Shown piece after piece: positions 22,679 through 34,939 of a stretch of DNA of 64,000 nucleotides; the stretch's first letter is position 1; each line of letters starts with the position of its first letter. The DNA is from Amaranthus tricolor (taxonomy: Eukaryota > Streptophyta > Magnoliopsida > Caryophyllales > Amaranthaceae): contig NC_080047.1 of NCBI RefSeq assembly GCF_026212465.1, forward strand, positions 36,610,674-36,674,673, written 5' to 3'. The notes beneath the pieces are model-generated. The model saw nothing but the letters and a program-made list of their open reading frames with translations, made no database searches and was not told where the DNA came from. The translations under genes and the position numbers were made by a program.

Positions 22679-24251
22679 CATATTCTTAATATCATGTGTT
22701 AAACCCTAAATTTTAGTGAATCTTGAAATTTATATAAATTAATTAGATGAGTCTTGTTGATTGAGATTAGTAGTTGGATATGTAATATTGAGTTGTTGAA
22801 TTACTGTTAGAAATTTGGAGTTTATGGCAAGTAATGATAATGGCAAATAATCGAATAAATTGATGCTCTTAGATGAAATACTAGACACTTGTGAACTTGA
22901 CGATTATAGAGAGAATACTTATTTTTGTGTCTATAATATGTAAAATTGGACAACCTAGGATATAATGGAAAGATGATGTTTATTGAAATGAATTCGTAGA
23001 ATATTGATGGTTTATACGTAGTGGTGAGGATTGGGATTTGAATGTTGTTATTGATAAATATAGTTCAAAGTGGTGATATGAACCTAATTGTGGAATTGTA
23101 ATTGTAGTAAGAACTAATTCTAACAACTAAATTTGAGTAGCTTAGTGATCTTGGATGTGTAGTAGTCTTTTCGAATATTTTGATGGACTAAAATGGTTAT
23201 ATTTGTTAGTTAGATGTATGAAGAAGATAATGAGTATTGAGAATCCTCTAGGAGAATGTAAACAACCTTAGATTCTTTTAATTGTTTAGAAATGACCTCA
23301 TGGCATGAGTTGTTGGAATATTAAGAATAAAGGTGCGGTTACTAGGAGGAGATGCAATGAGTTAAATAAACCTAGATTGTGAATGCTTTGTTGTGATGTT
23401 ATGTTTGTTATGCTCCAGAAGACGACGTCTTCGAGGAACCTTGCTAGTGATCACGGAGAAATGGACTTACCTCCTTGAAGCATCTTTGGTGAGTAGTAGT
23501 AGTCCCTTAAAGGGTCTGGTCAGACTACTGTTTTGAAAATATTTTCTTTGTCAAATTGTTTTGAATTGATGATTATTGCTGATGAATTGCTTATGAATGA
23601 TTATGTTGATATTGATATGGTTAATGGATCGGGCTCACGAGCTGGTCATTGACCTCGAGGGAAAACCTCCCTTACTCCCTATTTTGAGGTGAATTGTCAT
23701 TCAAATATTGACTAGCCTCACCCGAGAGTGACATAGCCTTAGAGCTATGGATGTTCCTCTCAACTAGACTCCCTGTGCGCACATAGATCTAGGAAACTGA
23801 TGTTGCTTTTAAACCTATGTTTTGAAATACTGTATTTTTTGGTTTTGGATTGTTACTTCTCATTCAGTTTCAACTGACTCCCTGTTGTTTCCATCATTTA
23901 GATTGATTATAGATCGGTAGCAGCCGGGAAAGAAGGGATATCAGAGGTGATGAGAGAGCGCTAGCAGTTCTCTTTGATTGAGGATTTGATCGCTTGCGTG
24001 AGTTAGATTAGTTCGTTGTAGAATTGTGTAATAGAATTGACTTTGTAGTTTTGAGTACCCATATACTTTGATTTTTTGTTGGTTTGGATCTTGTATAGCT
24101 GGTGAGATTGAGGCTTCTGTCACAGATGAGGATTTGGATATTTATGATCCGATTTTATAGGACATTATTTTGAATTTGACTTCATTTTCTTGGGTTTATG
24201 AATACAACAAGACTTCTCTTACTTGGTTTAAAAGTAAGTCGGGTTGTTACA
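22679..24251 (+). other. Right half of the split LTR-like locus
   Basis: The sequence continues the 11460-12056 segment after the gypsy insertion. It has an exon-like block at about 23414-23490 between a CTCCAG acceptor-like site and TTTG/GTGAGTAG, followed by moderately GC-rich text with CTCACCCGAGAGTGACATAG and GATCGGTAGCAGCCGGG. It ends GGGTTGTTACA at 24251, which mirrors the TGTAACACCC-type ends of Tekay-like LTRs. No matching TGTAACAACCC start was found in the window, so the left boundary is unknown. No coding domain recognised. Confidence 0.35.
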
Positions 24252-24349
24252 AGTATTCACCACTTTAGATTATAATTGATTATTTTAAGGTTATAATAAA
24301 CCTCATTAAAATTATAAGTTATAGTTGATCACTATATAGGTGATGACTT

Positions 24350-27219
24350 ATACTTTAGCACTATAAGCTTTAAAGCAATTGGTTGAAGCAAGGAGGTGTA
24401 ATGACAGGATTATGCTAGTTAGGATAATAGTGGAGAAAGATATTGTATCCATTGTCAGTGCGTACGGGCCCCAAGTTAACCTAGGAGACCTCATGAGAAC
24501 TATCTCGGAAGATAAGAAAGTTTTCTTAGGAGGAGACTTAAACGGATATATAGGCAGAGACGCAGGCAACTATAACTCAGTACATGGAGGGTTTGGTTTG
24601 GGGGCAAGGAATGAGAGTGGGGAGAATTTACTGGAGTTTGCGCTAGCAAAAGAATTAGTTATAGAAAACTCGATTTTTAGAAAGAAAGATGAGCATTTGA
24701 TCACATATAAGAGCGGCGGGCATGCAACCCAATTTGACTTTTTCTTAGTGTGCAAGGGAGATCAGGCCTCATGCTTGGATTGTAAGGTGGTGTTGGGTAC
24801 AGAGATGCCCACCCAACATAGGCTTTTAGTATTGGTTTTTAGGATGAGGAAGACAATCTTAGAGAAGAAGGTCGAGTCCAGGGGAAAGATCATGTGGGGG
24901 AGACTCAAAGGGGATATGCTCATAACCCTATCAAGCAAGATAAGTTTAATGGGCTTCCCAAGTCAGTCAGAGGATGCGAATGAAATGTGGGCGAACCTGG
25001 CAAAAACCATTAGAAAAGTAGTAAAAAGGACCTTGGGGGTGTCGTCGGGTAAGCCAAAAGGGTTCAAAGAGTTGTGGTGGTGGAACGAGAAGGTGGAAAA
25101 GAAGATAAAGGATAAAAACAAGAGATTTTAAGAACTTATGGCATGGACGGAAGAGGAGGATACGATAGAAAAGAAAGTGAGCTATAAAGAAGCAAAGCGG
25201 GCGGCAAAGAAAGCGGTAACGGAGGCAAAAAAAACCATGTTCATGAGGACTTTTATCGGAAGCTTGATACCAAAGAGGGGAAGAAGCAGATTTTTAAGTT
25301 GGCAAGGACTAGGTCCAGGCAGCGGCAAGACTTAGAGGCAGTGAAATACATCAAGGATGAGGGAGGACGAGTTATCCTGAGACAAGAGGAAATTAACACC
25401 AGATGGCTCCAGTATTTCTCTCAGCTATTCAATGAGTCTAGGGGGCCAAAGGAGAAGGATAATCAATTTTCTGGTGTCCAAAGACCACTGGAAGATGGAT
25501 CAACGAGTGATATTACCACAGAAGAAGTAGGAGAAGCTCTAAAAAAAATGGGGAGAACGAAGGCAGTCGGGTCAGATAACATCCCGATTGAGGTGTGGAG
25601 GGGTTTAGTATAAGATGCCAGAAGAATTGAGGAACAGCACACTCATACCTCTGTTTAAAAACAAAGGCGATACGCAAGTATGCGGGAACTATAGAGGTAT
25701 CAAACTTCTAAGCCATACAATGAAATTGTGGGAAAGAGTGATAGAGAGGAGAATTAGACAGGAAACGGTGATTAGAGAGAACCAATTCGGTTTTATGCTA
25801 GAAAGGTCAACCATTGAGGTAATTCATATTTTGCGGTGACTGATGGAGAAATATAGGGAGCGAAAGAAGGATCTGCATATGGTGTTCATTGACTTGGAGA
25901 AAGCGTATGATAGCATACCAGGACGCGTCATCTGGGATAGCCTCAAGCCTAGAGGTATTTCTTCAGTGTACATTGAGGCTATACAGGATATGTATGACAA
26001 AGTGTCGACTAGCATTCAAACACCGGTGGGGAAAACAGAGCCTTTTCCGGTTAAAGTTGGGCTACATCAGGGATAGGCTCTAAGCCCTTTCATTTTTACT
26101 GTCATTATGGAAGAGATTTCTAAATCTATTTGGGAGACGGTACCGTAGTGCATGCTATTCGCTGACTACATAATGCTGGTAGCAGAAACTAGAGAGGAGG
26201 TTAGTAATAAATTAGATGAGTGGAGGGAAGCTTTAGAAGGTAAAGGGTTGCGCATTAGTCGTACCAAGACCGAGTATTTACGCTGTGACTTGAGTGGGAC
26301 ATCACCGGTAGGTGAACCAGAGGTGTCCATTGGTAAAGCAGTTGTTAAAGGCACAACCAAGTACAAGTATCTGGGATCGATCATTCAAAGGAATGGGGAG
26401 ATTAACGGAGATAAATCATCGTATACATACGGGTTGGCTCAAATAGCTAGCAGCCTCCGCGGTGCATTGTGATAGGAAATTCCCAAACAAGTTAAAAGGA
26501 AAATTTTACAGGGTAGCAATCAGACCTACTTTGCTATATAGGACCGAATGTTGGCCTGTAAACAAGATTTTTGAACATAAGATGAAAGTTACAGAAATGT
26601 GTATGCTGAGGTAGATGTATGGGCACACATTGATGGTCGAATTAGGAACCAAGAGTTTAGGGACAAAATAAGGGTAGCCCCTATTTCTTGAAAAATGCGC
26701 GAAAATAGATTGAGGTGGTTTGGACGTGAGCAGAGAAAGACTTTCGAAGCTCTTGTTAGGAGAGTAGAAAGCATTATAGTAGAGGGTAAGAGGAGTAGAG
26801 GAAGACCCAGGAGAACTTGGGATGAGCAAATAAAAGTTGACTTGCATGAGTTAAACCTCTCTGAGGACCTAACTAGGGATAGGGGTAGTTGGAGGCGCCA
26901 TATCCATGTTTTAGACTACTGATTTCCTCTTAGATTACTTTTTGATGTTCTTGCCCTCTTACTTCTTTCATTTCTTTTTATTATTAGTATTATTGTTTTC
27001 TTTTAATTTTATAGTGGTTCTAATTATTTATCTTATTTATAGGCATTTAATTTATTTTTCCCGTGTAGATACGTCCCTTTATCTTTCTCGAGCCGGGGGA
27101 CTCCTTTGGCCGCGCTCTCCTTTATGGGTATGAGTTGCCGCCGTTTTTCCTTCTCCTGACCCTGTCCATAGTTTTTCTATGAGCGGGATACACTGGGTAG
27201 GATGATGATGATGATGATG
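24350..27219 (+). mobile_element. 5'-truncated RTE-type LINE
   Basis: A non-LTR retrotransposon beginning inside the endonuclease region and ending in GGGATACACTGGGTAGGATG followed by GATGATGATG repeats (27201-27219). The truncated 5' end is typical of target-primed reverse transcription. GATGACTT occurs at both flanks (24342-24349, and at 27217 on if the copia element is removed), a possible target duplication, although it overlaps the tail repeat. The 3' tail sequence recurs at the start of the window, so the family is repeated. Confidence 0.88.
24379..26922 (+). pseudogene. LINE endonuclease and reverse transcriptase, mutated
   Basis: The frame 24379-25131 is an AP-type endonuclease: VSAYGPQV, the catalytic GGDLNGYIG, VHGGFG.G.RNESGENLLEFA, HLITYKSGGHATQFDF. 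Reverse transcriptase follows in pieces: NSTLIPLFKNKGDTQVCGNYRGIKLLSH, RENQFGF, MVFIDLEKAYDSIPG, KVGLHQG with a TAG stop, ALSPFIF, then MLFADYIMLVAET. In that last motif the second Asp of the invariant FADD is Tyr, which should abolish catalysis. A C-terminal block, RLRWFGREQRK and SRGRPRRTWDEQI, ends at 26922. Stops after KNKRF, HILR, LHQG and ETVP plus several frame changes confirm it is dead. The N-terminal end of the endonuclease is lost. Confidence 0.92.
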
Positions 27220-27220
27220 A
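27201..27220. repeat. (GAT)n LINE tail
   Basis: Short GATGATGATG run forming the LINE 3' terminus. The copia insertion site begins within its last bases. Confidence 0.85.
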
Positions 27221-27224
27221 CTTC

Positions 27225-28404
27225 TGTAGAAACAGTTAGAGATGGTGAATATCAACAAGAGGGGGATTGAATTGTTATTTGATAAGTTTAAGTATTTTTG
27301 CCCTGTTTTTGCAGAATTATACTGCGGAATAAAAACTTAAACTTGATGCGAAAAATAAGAAAGAGACAAAACAATTTTACGTGAAAACGTTCTACGCCTA
27401 AATAGAAGAAAAACCACGACTCCCCGGGATTTCAAAATTCCCTACTATGTTTTAGGCAATTAGTTACAATTACATAAAACAAATAAACAAAACTAGGCCA
27501 ACTTCTCCTTCTCCTTCTCCTTCTCCTTCTCCTTCTCTTTCTCCTTCTCTTGCTTCCCTCGAAGCTTCGCTCTTCTCTCTTAGACTTCCCCAAGTTTAGT
27601 TACAATAATTCTCTCAAAAAAAACATTTACAAAGGCCAAATTCTTAAGAATAAAATTAATAAGTTGCACAAGAAAATATTTTAAGTTGATTGGCAATTTT
27701 TGAAGCAAAAATATTTCTTGTTAATTTTTGATCTCACGTATGGACACTCCACCTTTCTCAAACCGGTTGAAAAATAACTCCCTTTTATATAGGAGCTCAT
27801 GTAGCTAGTAAAAGAAATAATTACCTGCTACATCCTTATTCTTAAGATTAAGGAGAAGTAAGTGGATCTGAAGAGCAAGTAAAATAGCCACAGTTACTTT
27901 TCTAAAAAAAAGGCAAGGTAGTTTGTCTTAATTAAACTCATATTACAAGCCTATTTATGTGGAGAAAAATAAAGAGAAGTTTTCTCCACTTTAGAAAAGG
28001 TACGGTTATTTTTCTTTAATATTGCCAATTAACTTATTAAATATGCAACAAATTAATTTTAACCAATACAACAACTAAAAATCAGAAAACTATATTCTAC
28101 AAAATTTTTAGCTGACGTTGAGTCTTCCAGACTTCAGTCTTGGGAACAGAGCACTCTCTCTATCAACAAGTATCATCAGATCATCAAACTAGGGAACAGT
28201 AGACCTCCTGTCTACATTTGACATCCTAAGCGATCTTCCTTATCTAACTTCTTTGGATACATTTGACATATACACAGTTCATGGACTAAGTCTTAGGCAC
28301 TATCAACGATCTTTATCAAGATCGGATATCGACCTGCACACAATCTCTAAAATACAGTCGTTTATATTAAGTGTACTCATCATCAAAACCTAAGAGAGTC
28401 AACA
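27225..28404 (-). repeat. 3' LTR of the copia element
   Basis: 1,180-bp LTR. In element orientation it starts TGTTGACTC at 28404 and ends TTTCTACA at 27225. A TATA box CTATATAAAA lies on the minus strand at 27783-27792. A CTTCTC hexamer microsatellite occupies about 27503-27550, longer than in the other LTR. Confidence 0.93.
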
Positions 28405-28422
28405 AATTCCCCCTTTTTGATG
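28405..28422 (-). other. Polypurine tract of the copia element
   Basis: The minus strand reads CAAAAAGGGGGAATT directly against the 3' LTR start. A near-identical purine tract, GTCAAAAGGGGGAATA, lies about 440 bases upstream at 28843-28860. Multiple polypurine tracts are described for Sireviruses. Confidence 0.8.
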
Positions 28423-29040
28423 ATGACAAACTTATAAACAAACTTAAACAAAATAGAGTAAAATTAATGTCATAGAGCACGCCAGAGATTAAAGCTATTC
28501 TACATAACTTAGCAAATTAGATCATTGGAATAGAATTTACCAAGTACATATGATAAAACAGATTACTCTAATAAAAGCATAATATTTTTAAATAATCCTA
28601 AATTAATCAATATAAGTTACTAAAATACTAAGATACTAAGTGCTAACAAAATAAGAGCAGAGCAAAATAGTAACTGACGACTATGAAACTAAGCCTAAGC
28701 AAAATTCTATCAGAGCGTACATATCAATTTAAATATAAACAACAAAGCATGAAATTGATACCACTAACCAATTAGACCATAATTCCTAATCAGAGCATTA
28801 CACTATGTCATACACCAAGCATACCTCTTAAGTTTATGCAATTATTCCCCCTTTTGACGTCATTTAAAAAGGAGAGGAGCATTCAAACCACAGCACTAAC
28901 AATATGTGTATAGCGAAAAGAAGGTAAGCAAGGAGCAGTGAAATAAAGTAAGTACTAAGAGATGCAATCAAGTTCATGCAATGAGTAAACGTCACAGACC
29001 ATAGTAATAAAAGTAGTAGTTTTCAAAAGTATCAAATTAC
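28423..29040 (-). other. Copia 3' non-coding region
   Basis: AT-rich, no reading frame of note. Contains the second polypurine tract at 28843-28860. Confidence 0.6.
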
Positions 29041-29049
29041 AACATTGTA

Positions 29050-30900
29050 CCCAGCTTGGTACATCAAAAACCAAAATAAAATTGTTTGTTTGTTAGATGG
29101 AGTAGCACATGAAAAAGATAATAATGAGATGGATCAGGCAGCAGGTTCTTCTTCGTCCAAAATTCGATCTGCACCTTCAATGCATCAAGCTTAGCACCTA
29201 GGCGTGCCTCCATTTGAGTGAGCTGGTCAGTGATGGATGCAAAAGTGACACGAACTTCATCTTGAAAGGAATAGAACTGGGACTGAAGATTCTGGAATCT
29301 GTTGGGGACAAGGTCTAAAATAGCTGCAGGAACTGAGGAAGCAATAGAGAAACCAGCAAAACCAAGACCTGGTGAAGTAAGTAGAAGTGGTGAAGCAGGT
29401 GTAGTAGTTGTTGGTGGAGGTGTGGAAGGAATAGGTGAAGGTGGAGGAGATGGTATGTGGTGGTAGGTGGTGTGGCCGATTTTGATGAGAGAGGTGCAGT
29501 AGGTTGAGGCTCAAGGGTGGTGTGTGAGAAAGAGTCATCATCCAAACTAACTATTGGACGTTTTCTCTTGGAAGCTAGCCTACTACTTTTCCTTGGAGTC
29601 ACAATGGGCTTCTTCTTCACAAGCATCCGTACCTCCTCATCACTAGATGAATCATCATCATCCGGTTCCTCACCTTTTTCTTCCTTAGAGGCTTCCCCCT
29701 CACTTAAGGCTTCCCCCTGTTCTCCTCGTTCCTGAACTACCTCTTGTGCCCCCTGGGAACCAACTTCTGCCTCGTCATGAGTGGTAGTGGGAACAGTCTC
29801 CTGTTCCTCCTCAGCAGCCTTTTGATCCTTCTTTTCTTTTTCTTTTTCCTTTTCTTCATCTTTTTCTTCATTGGAATCCTCTTCCTCCTCATCCTCAATA
29901 GAAGCTTCCTCCATAATTCCCTTATCAGATAATTTGAGGTGCAAATTAGTGAGGCATTTTGCACCTATTTTTTTATTAGAGCTCATGGGGAACTGCAGTC
30001 CTTCCAATGGGACTCCAACCTTTTTAAAAATCCAAGTCAACAAGCCTCCATACCCTACCATGTACTTCTTCTCAATATAGTCAAACAAGTGTGAAATCAT
30101 AAATGAAGGAATTAAAATTGATTTTAATATGGTTAGCCAAGCAGTAAATCAGTGTGGCATCCCTAAGATTTACTTCACTACGCTTGGAGTTGCGTGGCAA
30201 AATAAATCGTCGAGCGATGTTGCAGAGCAGTTTGTGCAAAGGGGACAGTGTATTGTTACTTATCCTACCCTTTTTCTCATTAATCCCTAAAAATTTCAGC
30301 ATTGTCTTTTCATTTATCCCAGAAAATACAATTTTTTTAACCGACATAATATGTATAAAATCCGACTGCAGGAACTCCAAACCATTCGCTTAACTTCATG
30401 CAATTAAATTCAATTTTAATCTCCTTGACTACACTCAAAAAAACCCCATTTTTAATAGAAAAATTTGAAATGAACTTATGCATAAGGTTAGGGTAAATTG
30501 GATTGCACCAAAAATAAGACATTAGAGTTTCCCAATTTTGATTTTTAAGAATGGCGTGAAGTTGGGGGAAAGGAGTAGAATCATACCAATACTTGTCAAG
30601 GCCAAAACCAACGGACATTTCTTTAGCAACTTCATCAGAACTGTTGGGATCAACGTTCTTACTTTTCTTGGTAGGCCTGGATGATGAGCCTCCTCCTTTT
30701 GGGGTTGTGTTAGGGCGTTTAGAACCAGCATGCATGGTTAATGAACTCGGTTGATCGGATGGTTTTGTTGAAGAGGATGATGATGGTGGTGCATTGATCA
30801 ATGGTGATCGGTGAATGACTTTTAGCGGCTCTGGTTCAATTATTTTAGAGGTCTTCTTGCTCGATTCCTTGGTTGATTTTGTGGTTTTGGGAGTTTTCAT
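29050..30900 (-). pseudogene. Sirevirus extra ORF downstream of pol (ORF3, env-like position)
   Basis: Three overlapping frames (30900-30337, 30380-30081, 30100-29315) join by frameshifts into one protein that probably continues in a further frame to about 29050. Residues 1-90 are basic and rich in Ser, Thr, Pro and Lys. A conserved globular part follows (QNWETLMSYF, KLSEWFGVP, LHKLLCNIARRFILPRNSKRSEVNLRDATLIYCLANHIKINF, VGYGGLLTWIFKKVGVP). Next comes a strongly acidic Glu/Lys stretch (29910-29800), then a KSSRLASKRKRP segment resembling a nuclear localisation signal, and a Pro-rich C-terminal part. Related proteins occur in many plant genomes as a putative plant transposon protein. No clear signal peptide or membrane span, so envelope function is unsupported; the role is unknown. 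Broken here. Confidence 0.72.
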
Positions 30901-31539
30901 GGTTGGGTTAATGAAACAGAGGAAAAAGGAGTGTTCATGGTGAGTTAGTAATATTGACGGTTTGGAGGAGATAAGTAATGAGTAGTGAGTAAAGTGATGT
31001 GAGGGTTTAATGTGTGATGAAGTAATGTGACGTGAGGGAGTGGGGGTGTGAAGTTAACTTTTATAAGTCTGTATGGACGGTTTCATGGGTTACTCAAGAG
31101 ATTAATTTGTCATTCAATTAATTTTAAGTGTGAACAAAGATGGATGATGAAGAGTTAGTGGGTAAGTTCATGGAATAGGCGGTTAGTAACGATTTTTCGA
31201 AATAGTTCACTTGGTGATGATCCGACTCCCACTATTTTAAATATTTTACGTTGACCATCTTAATTAATGAGTACTTATGCTAGCCAATTTTCGAAACATA
31301 ATGATGTTGGGATTTTTTTAAATAAGATCGAAAATAAGAAATAAAAATATCCTCGTTTTTCCTTCCTTTTTTTTAATATGAGGACTATAACACATAAAAC
31401 AAACAAATGTTGCTTTGGTCTGATCAATTTAAACATGCATTCAAAAAAGCAACCATAGCATATACTTTAAATAACTGCATACCTGAACCTTACAATGATT
31501 AACTTCTTAATCAGGATTTTTGTGGATGAATCAACCCTT

Positions 31540-33373
31540 CCAATTTTTATTTATCTTTAAGGGGAATGCTTGTCATAAACTTTTGTGGAGCTTAATCATT
31601 CCAAGTTCTAGCCTCATCTTTTCATGTTGTTCCCTTGGAAGTGGTTTAGTCAAGATATCTACTATTTGCTCATTAGTATTAATATGCTTAACTGATATAT
31701 TTTTATTTTCCACATTATCCTTAAGAAAATGATGTCTTATATGAATATATTTAACCCTAGAATGATGCAGGGAATCTTTAGATATGCATATGGCTCAAGT
31801 ATAATCACAATAAATAGGAACACATTCAAACTTAATACCAAAGTCCCTTAGCTGTTGTTTGATCCAAAATCCAAAGCATTTGGGAACAGCAAGCTGCTGC
31901 TGCCTCATATTCGGCTTCCACGGTGGATAATGCAACGGTGGTTTGTTTCTTGGAACACCAAGACACTAAACAAGAGCCAAGGAATTGTACCAAACCTGAG
32001 GTGCTTTTTCTGTTTACAAGATCTCCTGTATAGTCTGCATCACTATAACCTTTCAAATCATAGACATCACTTTTTGGATAAAATAGGGACAAGTCATCTG
32101 TTCCCTTCAAATATCTCAAAATTCTTTTCACTGCTGTATGATGTGATTCTTTGGGATTTGATTGAAATCTAGCACCCAAACCAACACTAAACACAATATC
32201 GGGTCTACTAGCGGTTAGATATAATAAAGATCTAATCATGCCTCTATACATAGTTTGATCAACATTAATACCATTCGTATCTTCATCTAATCTAACATTT
32301 GTAGCCATCGGTGTGTGATTTGTTTTAGCATTATCTAAACCATATTTTTTAAGAAGTTCTTTTATGTATTTTTGTTGATGAATAAAAATTCCATTAGCCG
32401 TTTGTTTAATTTTTAAACCAAAGAAGAAATTTAATTCTCCCATCATACTCATTTCAAATTCAGCACTCATTAGATTAGCAAATTCATTACATAGCAATTC
32501 ATTGGTGGCACCAAAAATAATATCATCAACATAAATTTGTACAACCAAAATATCGGAACCTCTATTCTTGAAAAACAAGGTTTTATCAATTTTACCTCTA
32601 ACAAAATCATTTTCAATCAAAAACTTTGATAATCTTTCATACCATTGCCTAGGAGTTTGTTTTAGCCCATAAAGAGCTTTATCAAGCTTATAGACATAAT
32701 TAGGGAAAGAAGGATTTTCAAAGCCAGGGGGTTGTTCCACAAAGACTTCTTCATCAAGAAAACCATTCAAGAAAGCACATTTCACATCCATTTGATATAA
32801 CTTAAAATTCATAAAAGCAGCAAAAGAAATTAGAATTCTGATAGCCTCTAACCTGGCTACCGGAGCAAATGTCTCTGTATAATCGATTCCTTCTTGTTTA
32901 TTATACCCTTTAACCACGAGCCTCGCTTTATTTCTTACTATGATTTCATGTTCATCCAATTTGTTTCTAAATACCCATTTTAGCCCAATCACCTTTTTGT
33001 GTTTTGGTTTTGGCTCTAAATGCCACACTTTATTTCTTTCAAATTCATTCAATTCATCTTGCATGACAACAACCCATTCGGAATCTTTTAAGACATCTTT
33101 GTGATTTTTGGGTTCTAATGTTAAGAGGAATGCAAAACGTGCACAAAAATTTCTTATTTGGGATCTGGTTTGTATGCCCTTATTTAAATCACTGATGATC
33201 AAGTCAAGTGGATGATATTTTTTTATGTTTCCACAGTTTGGGCACAAATTCTCTTGTTGAATTAATTGTGGAAACAGAGTCACTGACTTGATTGACATTC
33301 TGCTCAGCTTCAACCTGATCATTATGTTCATTTCTGGGAACAGCTGGATTGGGAACACCTTGCTGGTCCTCAT
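31540..33373 (-). pseudogene. Copia reverse transcriptase and RNase H
   Basis: The 513-residue frame holds the RVT_2 domain: [78 protein letters not shown] and catalytic [10 protein letters not shown]. The copia RNase H follows ([52 protein letters not shown]). A frameshift at about 31860 gives an early stop; the remaining C-terminal part, including the usual LTKPLPREQHE-type block, is still readable down to about 31555. The catalytic motifs are intact, so this is the least decayed polymerase in the window, but the frameshift and the one in integrase make the element non-autonomous. Confidence 0.93.
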
Positions 33374-34824
33374 TTACCGGTTGTTCTTCTTCCTGGTCAG
33401 GTACTTCGGTTTCTTCTTGAATTTGTTGTTTTCCAGTTGCTCTTTGTTCTTGCTCTCTAGTTACATCTTCATCATCTTCCAAGTTTGCAAGACCTATTTT
33501 AAAATTACTTGTTTCTTGTTCACTTGTCGTAAAATTAGTCTTATCAAAAATAATGTGAACAGATTCTTCTACGCACATAATTCTCTTATTGTATACTCTA
33601 TAAGCTTTACTATGAGATGAATAGCCAAGAAATACTACTTCATCACTTCTTTGATCAAACTTTCCTATGTTTCTTTTTCCATTAACATGAACAAAGCATC
33701 CACATCCAAACACACAAAAATAGGAAATATTTGGTTTTACACCTTTAAACAATTCATAAGGTGTCTTAGAAGTGATAGGTCTGATTAGTACACGATTTAA
33801 AATATAACATGCAGTATTAATAGCTTTGGCCCAAAAATTCCTAGGAAGACCACTAGCAATTAACATGGTTCTAGCCATTTTCTCTAATGTTCTATTTTTT
33901 TCTTTCTACCACACCATTTTGTTGTGGTGTTCTAGGTGCGAAAAAATTATGACTTATGCCATGCTCATTGCAATAATCCATAAAGCTTGAATTTTCAAAT
34001 TCTTTACCATGATCTGACCTTATGTGAATAAGTTGATTATTACTAGATTTTTGTATTTTATTAGCAAAAGAAACAAACTCATTAAAAGCCTCATCTTTGC
34101 TAACTAAAAATATAGTCCACGTAAATCTACTGTAATCATCAACAATAAATAATACATATCGCTTACCACTACGGCTTTGGATTCTCATAGGTCCACAAAG
34201 ATCCATATGGATTAATTCAAGCGGTTTTAAGGTGGTCACCACATTCTTAGGTTTAAAGGAGGACCTCACATATTTTCCTTTGGCACAAGGTTCACAAATT
34301 TTATTCTTTTGGTATTTAAGGGATGGCAAACCTCTTACTAGGTCTTTTGATCTTAAAGTATTAATTAAAGAAAAGCTAGCATGACCTAGACATTTGTGCC
34401 AAAGAAAAGGGTCTTCTTCTATGACACTGAGATAAGTCAGACTCGATTTGGGAACAGTGTTGATGTCCACAACATAAGTGTTCCCCTTACTGATTCCTTC
34501 CAAAATTGTGTCTCTTGTGTAACTCCTAGAAATAATACATTTTTCAGAAGTGAAGTTTACAGAATTACCTTTGTCCCAAAACTGAGAAATACTTAGTAAA
34601 TTATGTTTTAAATTCTCGACCAAAAATACATTATCAATTGCATGGGAACTTGACCTTCCTACTTTTCCTTTGGCTATGATTTCGCCTTTCATGTTGTCAC
34701 CGAAAGTCACGGTTCCTTCATCATAGGTTTCTAATGAGAAAAATTTCGATCTATCACCTGTCATGTACTTGGAACACCCACTGTCGAGATACCATGAGTT
34801 GTTCCCCCTCACTAGAATTTGCAA
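33204..34824 (-). pseudogene. Copia protease and integrase
   Basis: Frame 34824-33892: aspartic protease WYLDSGCSKYMTGD, then the GAG_pre-integrase zinc region (WHKCLGHASFSLINTL and CEPCAKGKY) and the integrase core with HMDLCGPMR, VDDYSRFTW, IRSDHGKEFEN and PQQNGVVERK, so all three acidic catalytic residues are present. A frameshift in a T-run near 33895 moves to frame 33878-33204, which completes the core (MARTMLIASGLPRNFWAKAI, YILNRV, TPYELFKGVKPN) and the C-terminal region (FGCGCFVHVNGK, KFDQRSDEVVFLGYS, KAYRVYN). A Glu/Gln-rich linker leads into reverse transcriptase in another frame. Confidence 0.92.
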
Positions 34825-34939
34825 AACAAATTGATTGTTAGAATCGGGAACCCAGTCTTCCTTGGGTTCCTTTTCGATTAGACATGAATCATATTTCTTT
34901 ATCCAAATGCGATCGACATAACTTTTGTTAGATTTATCA

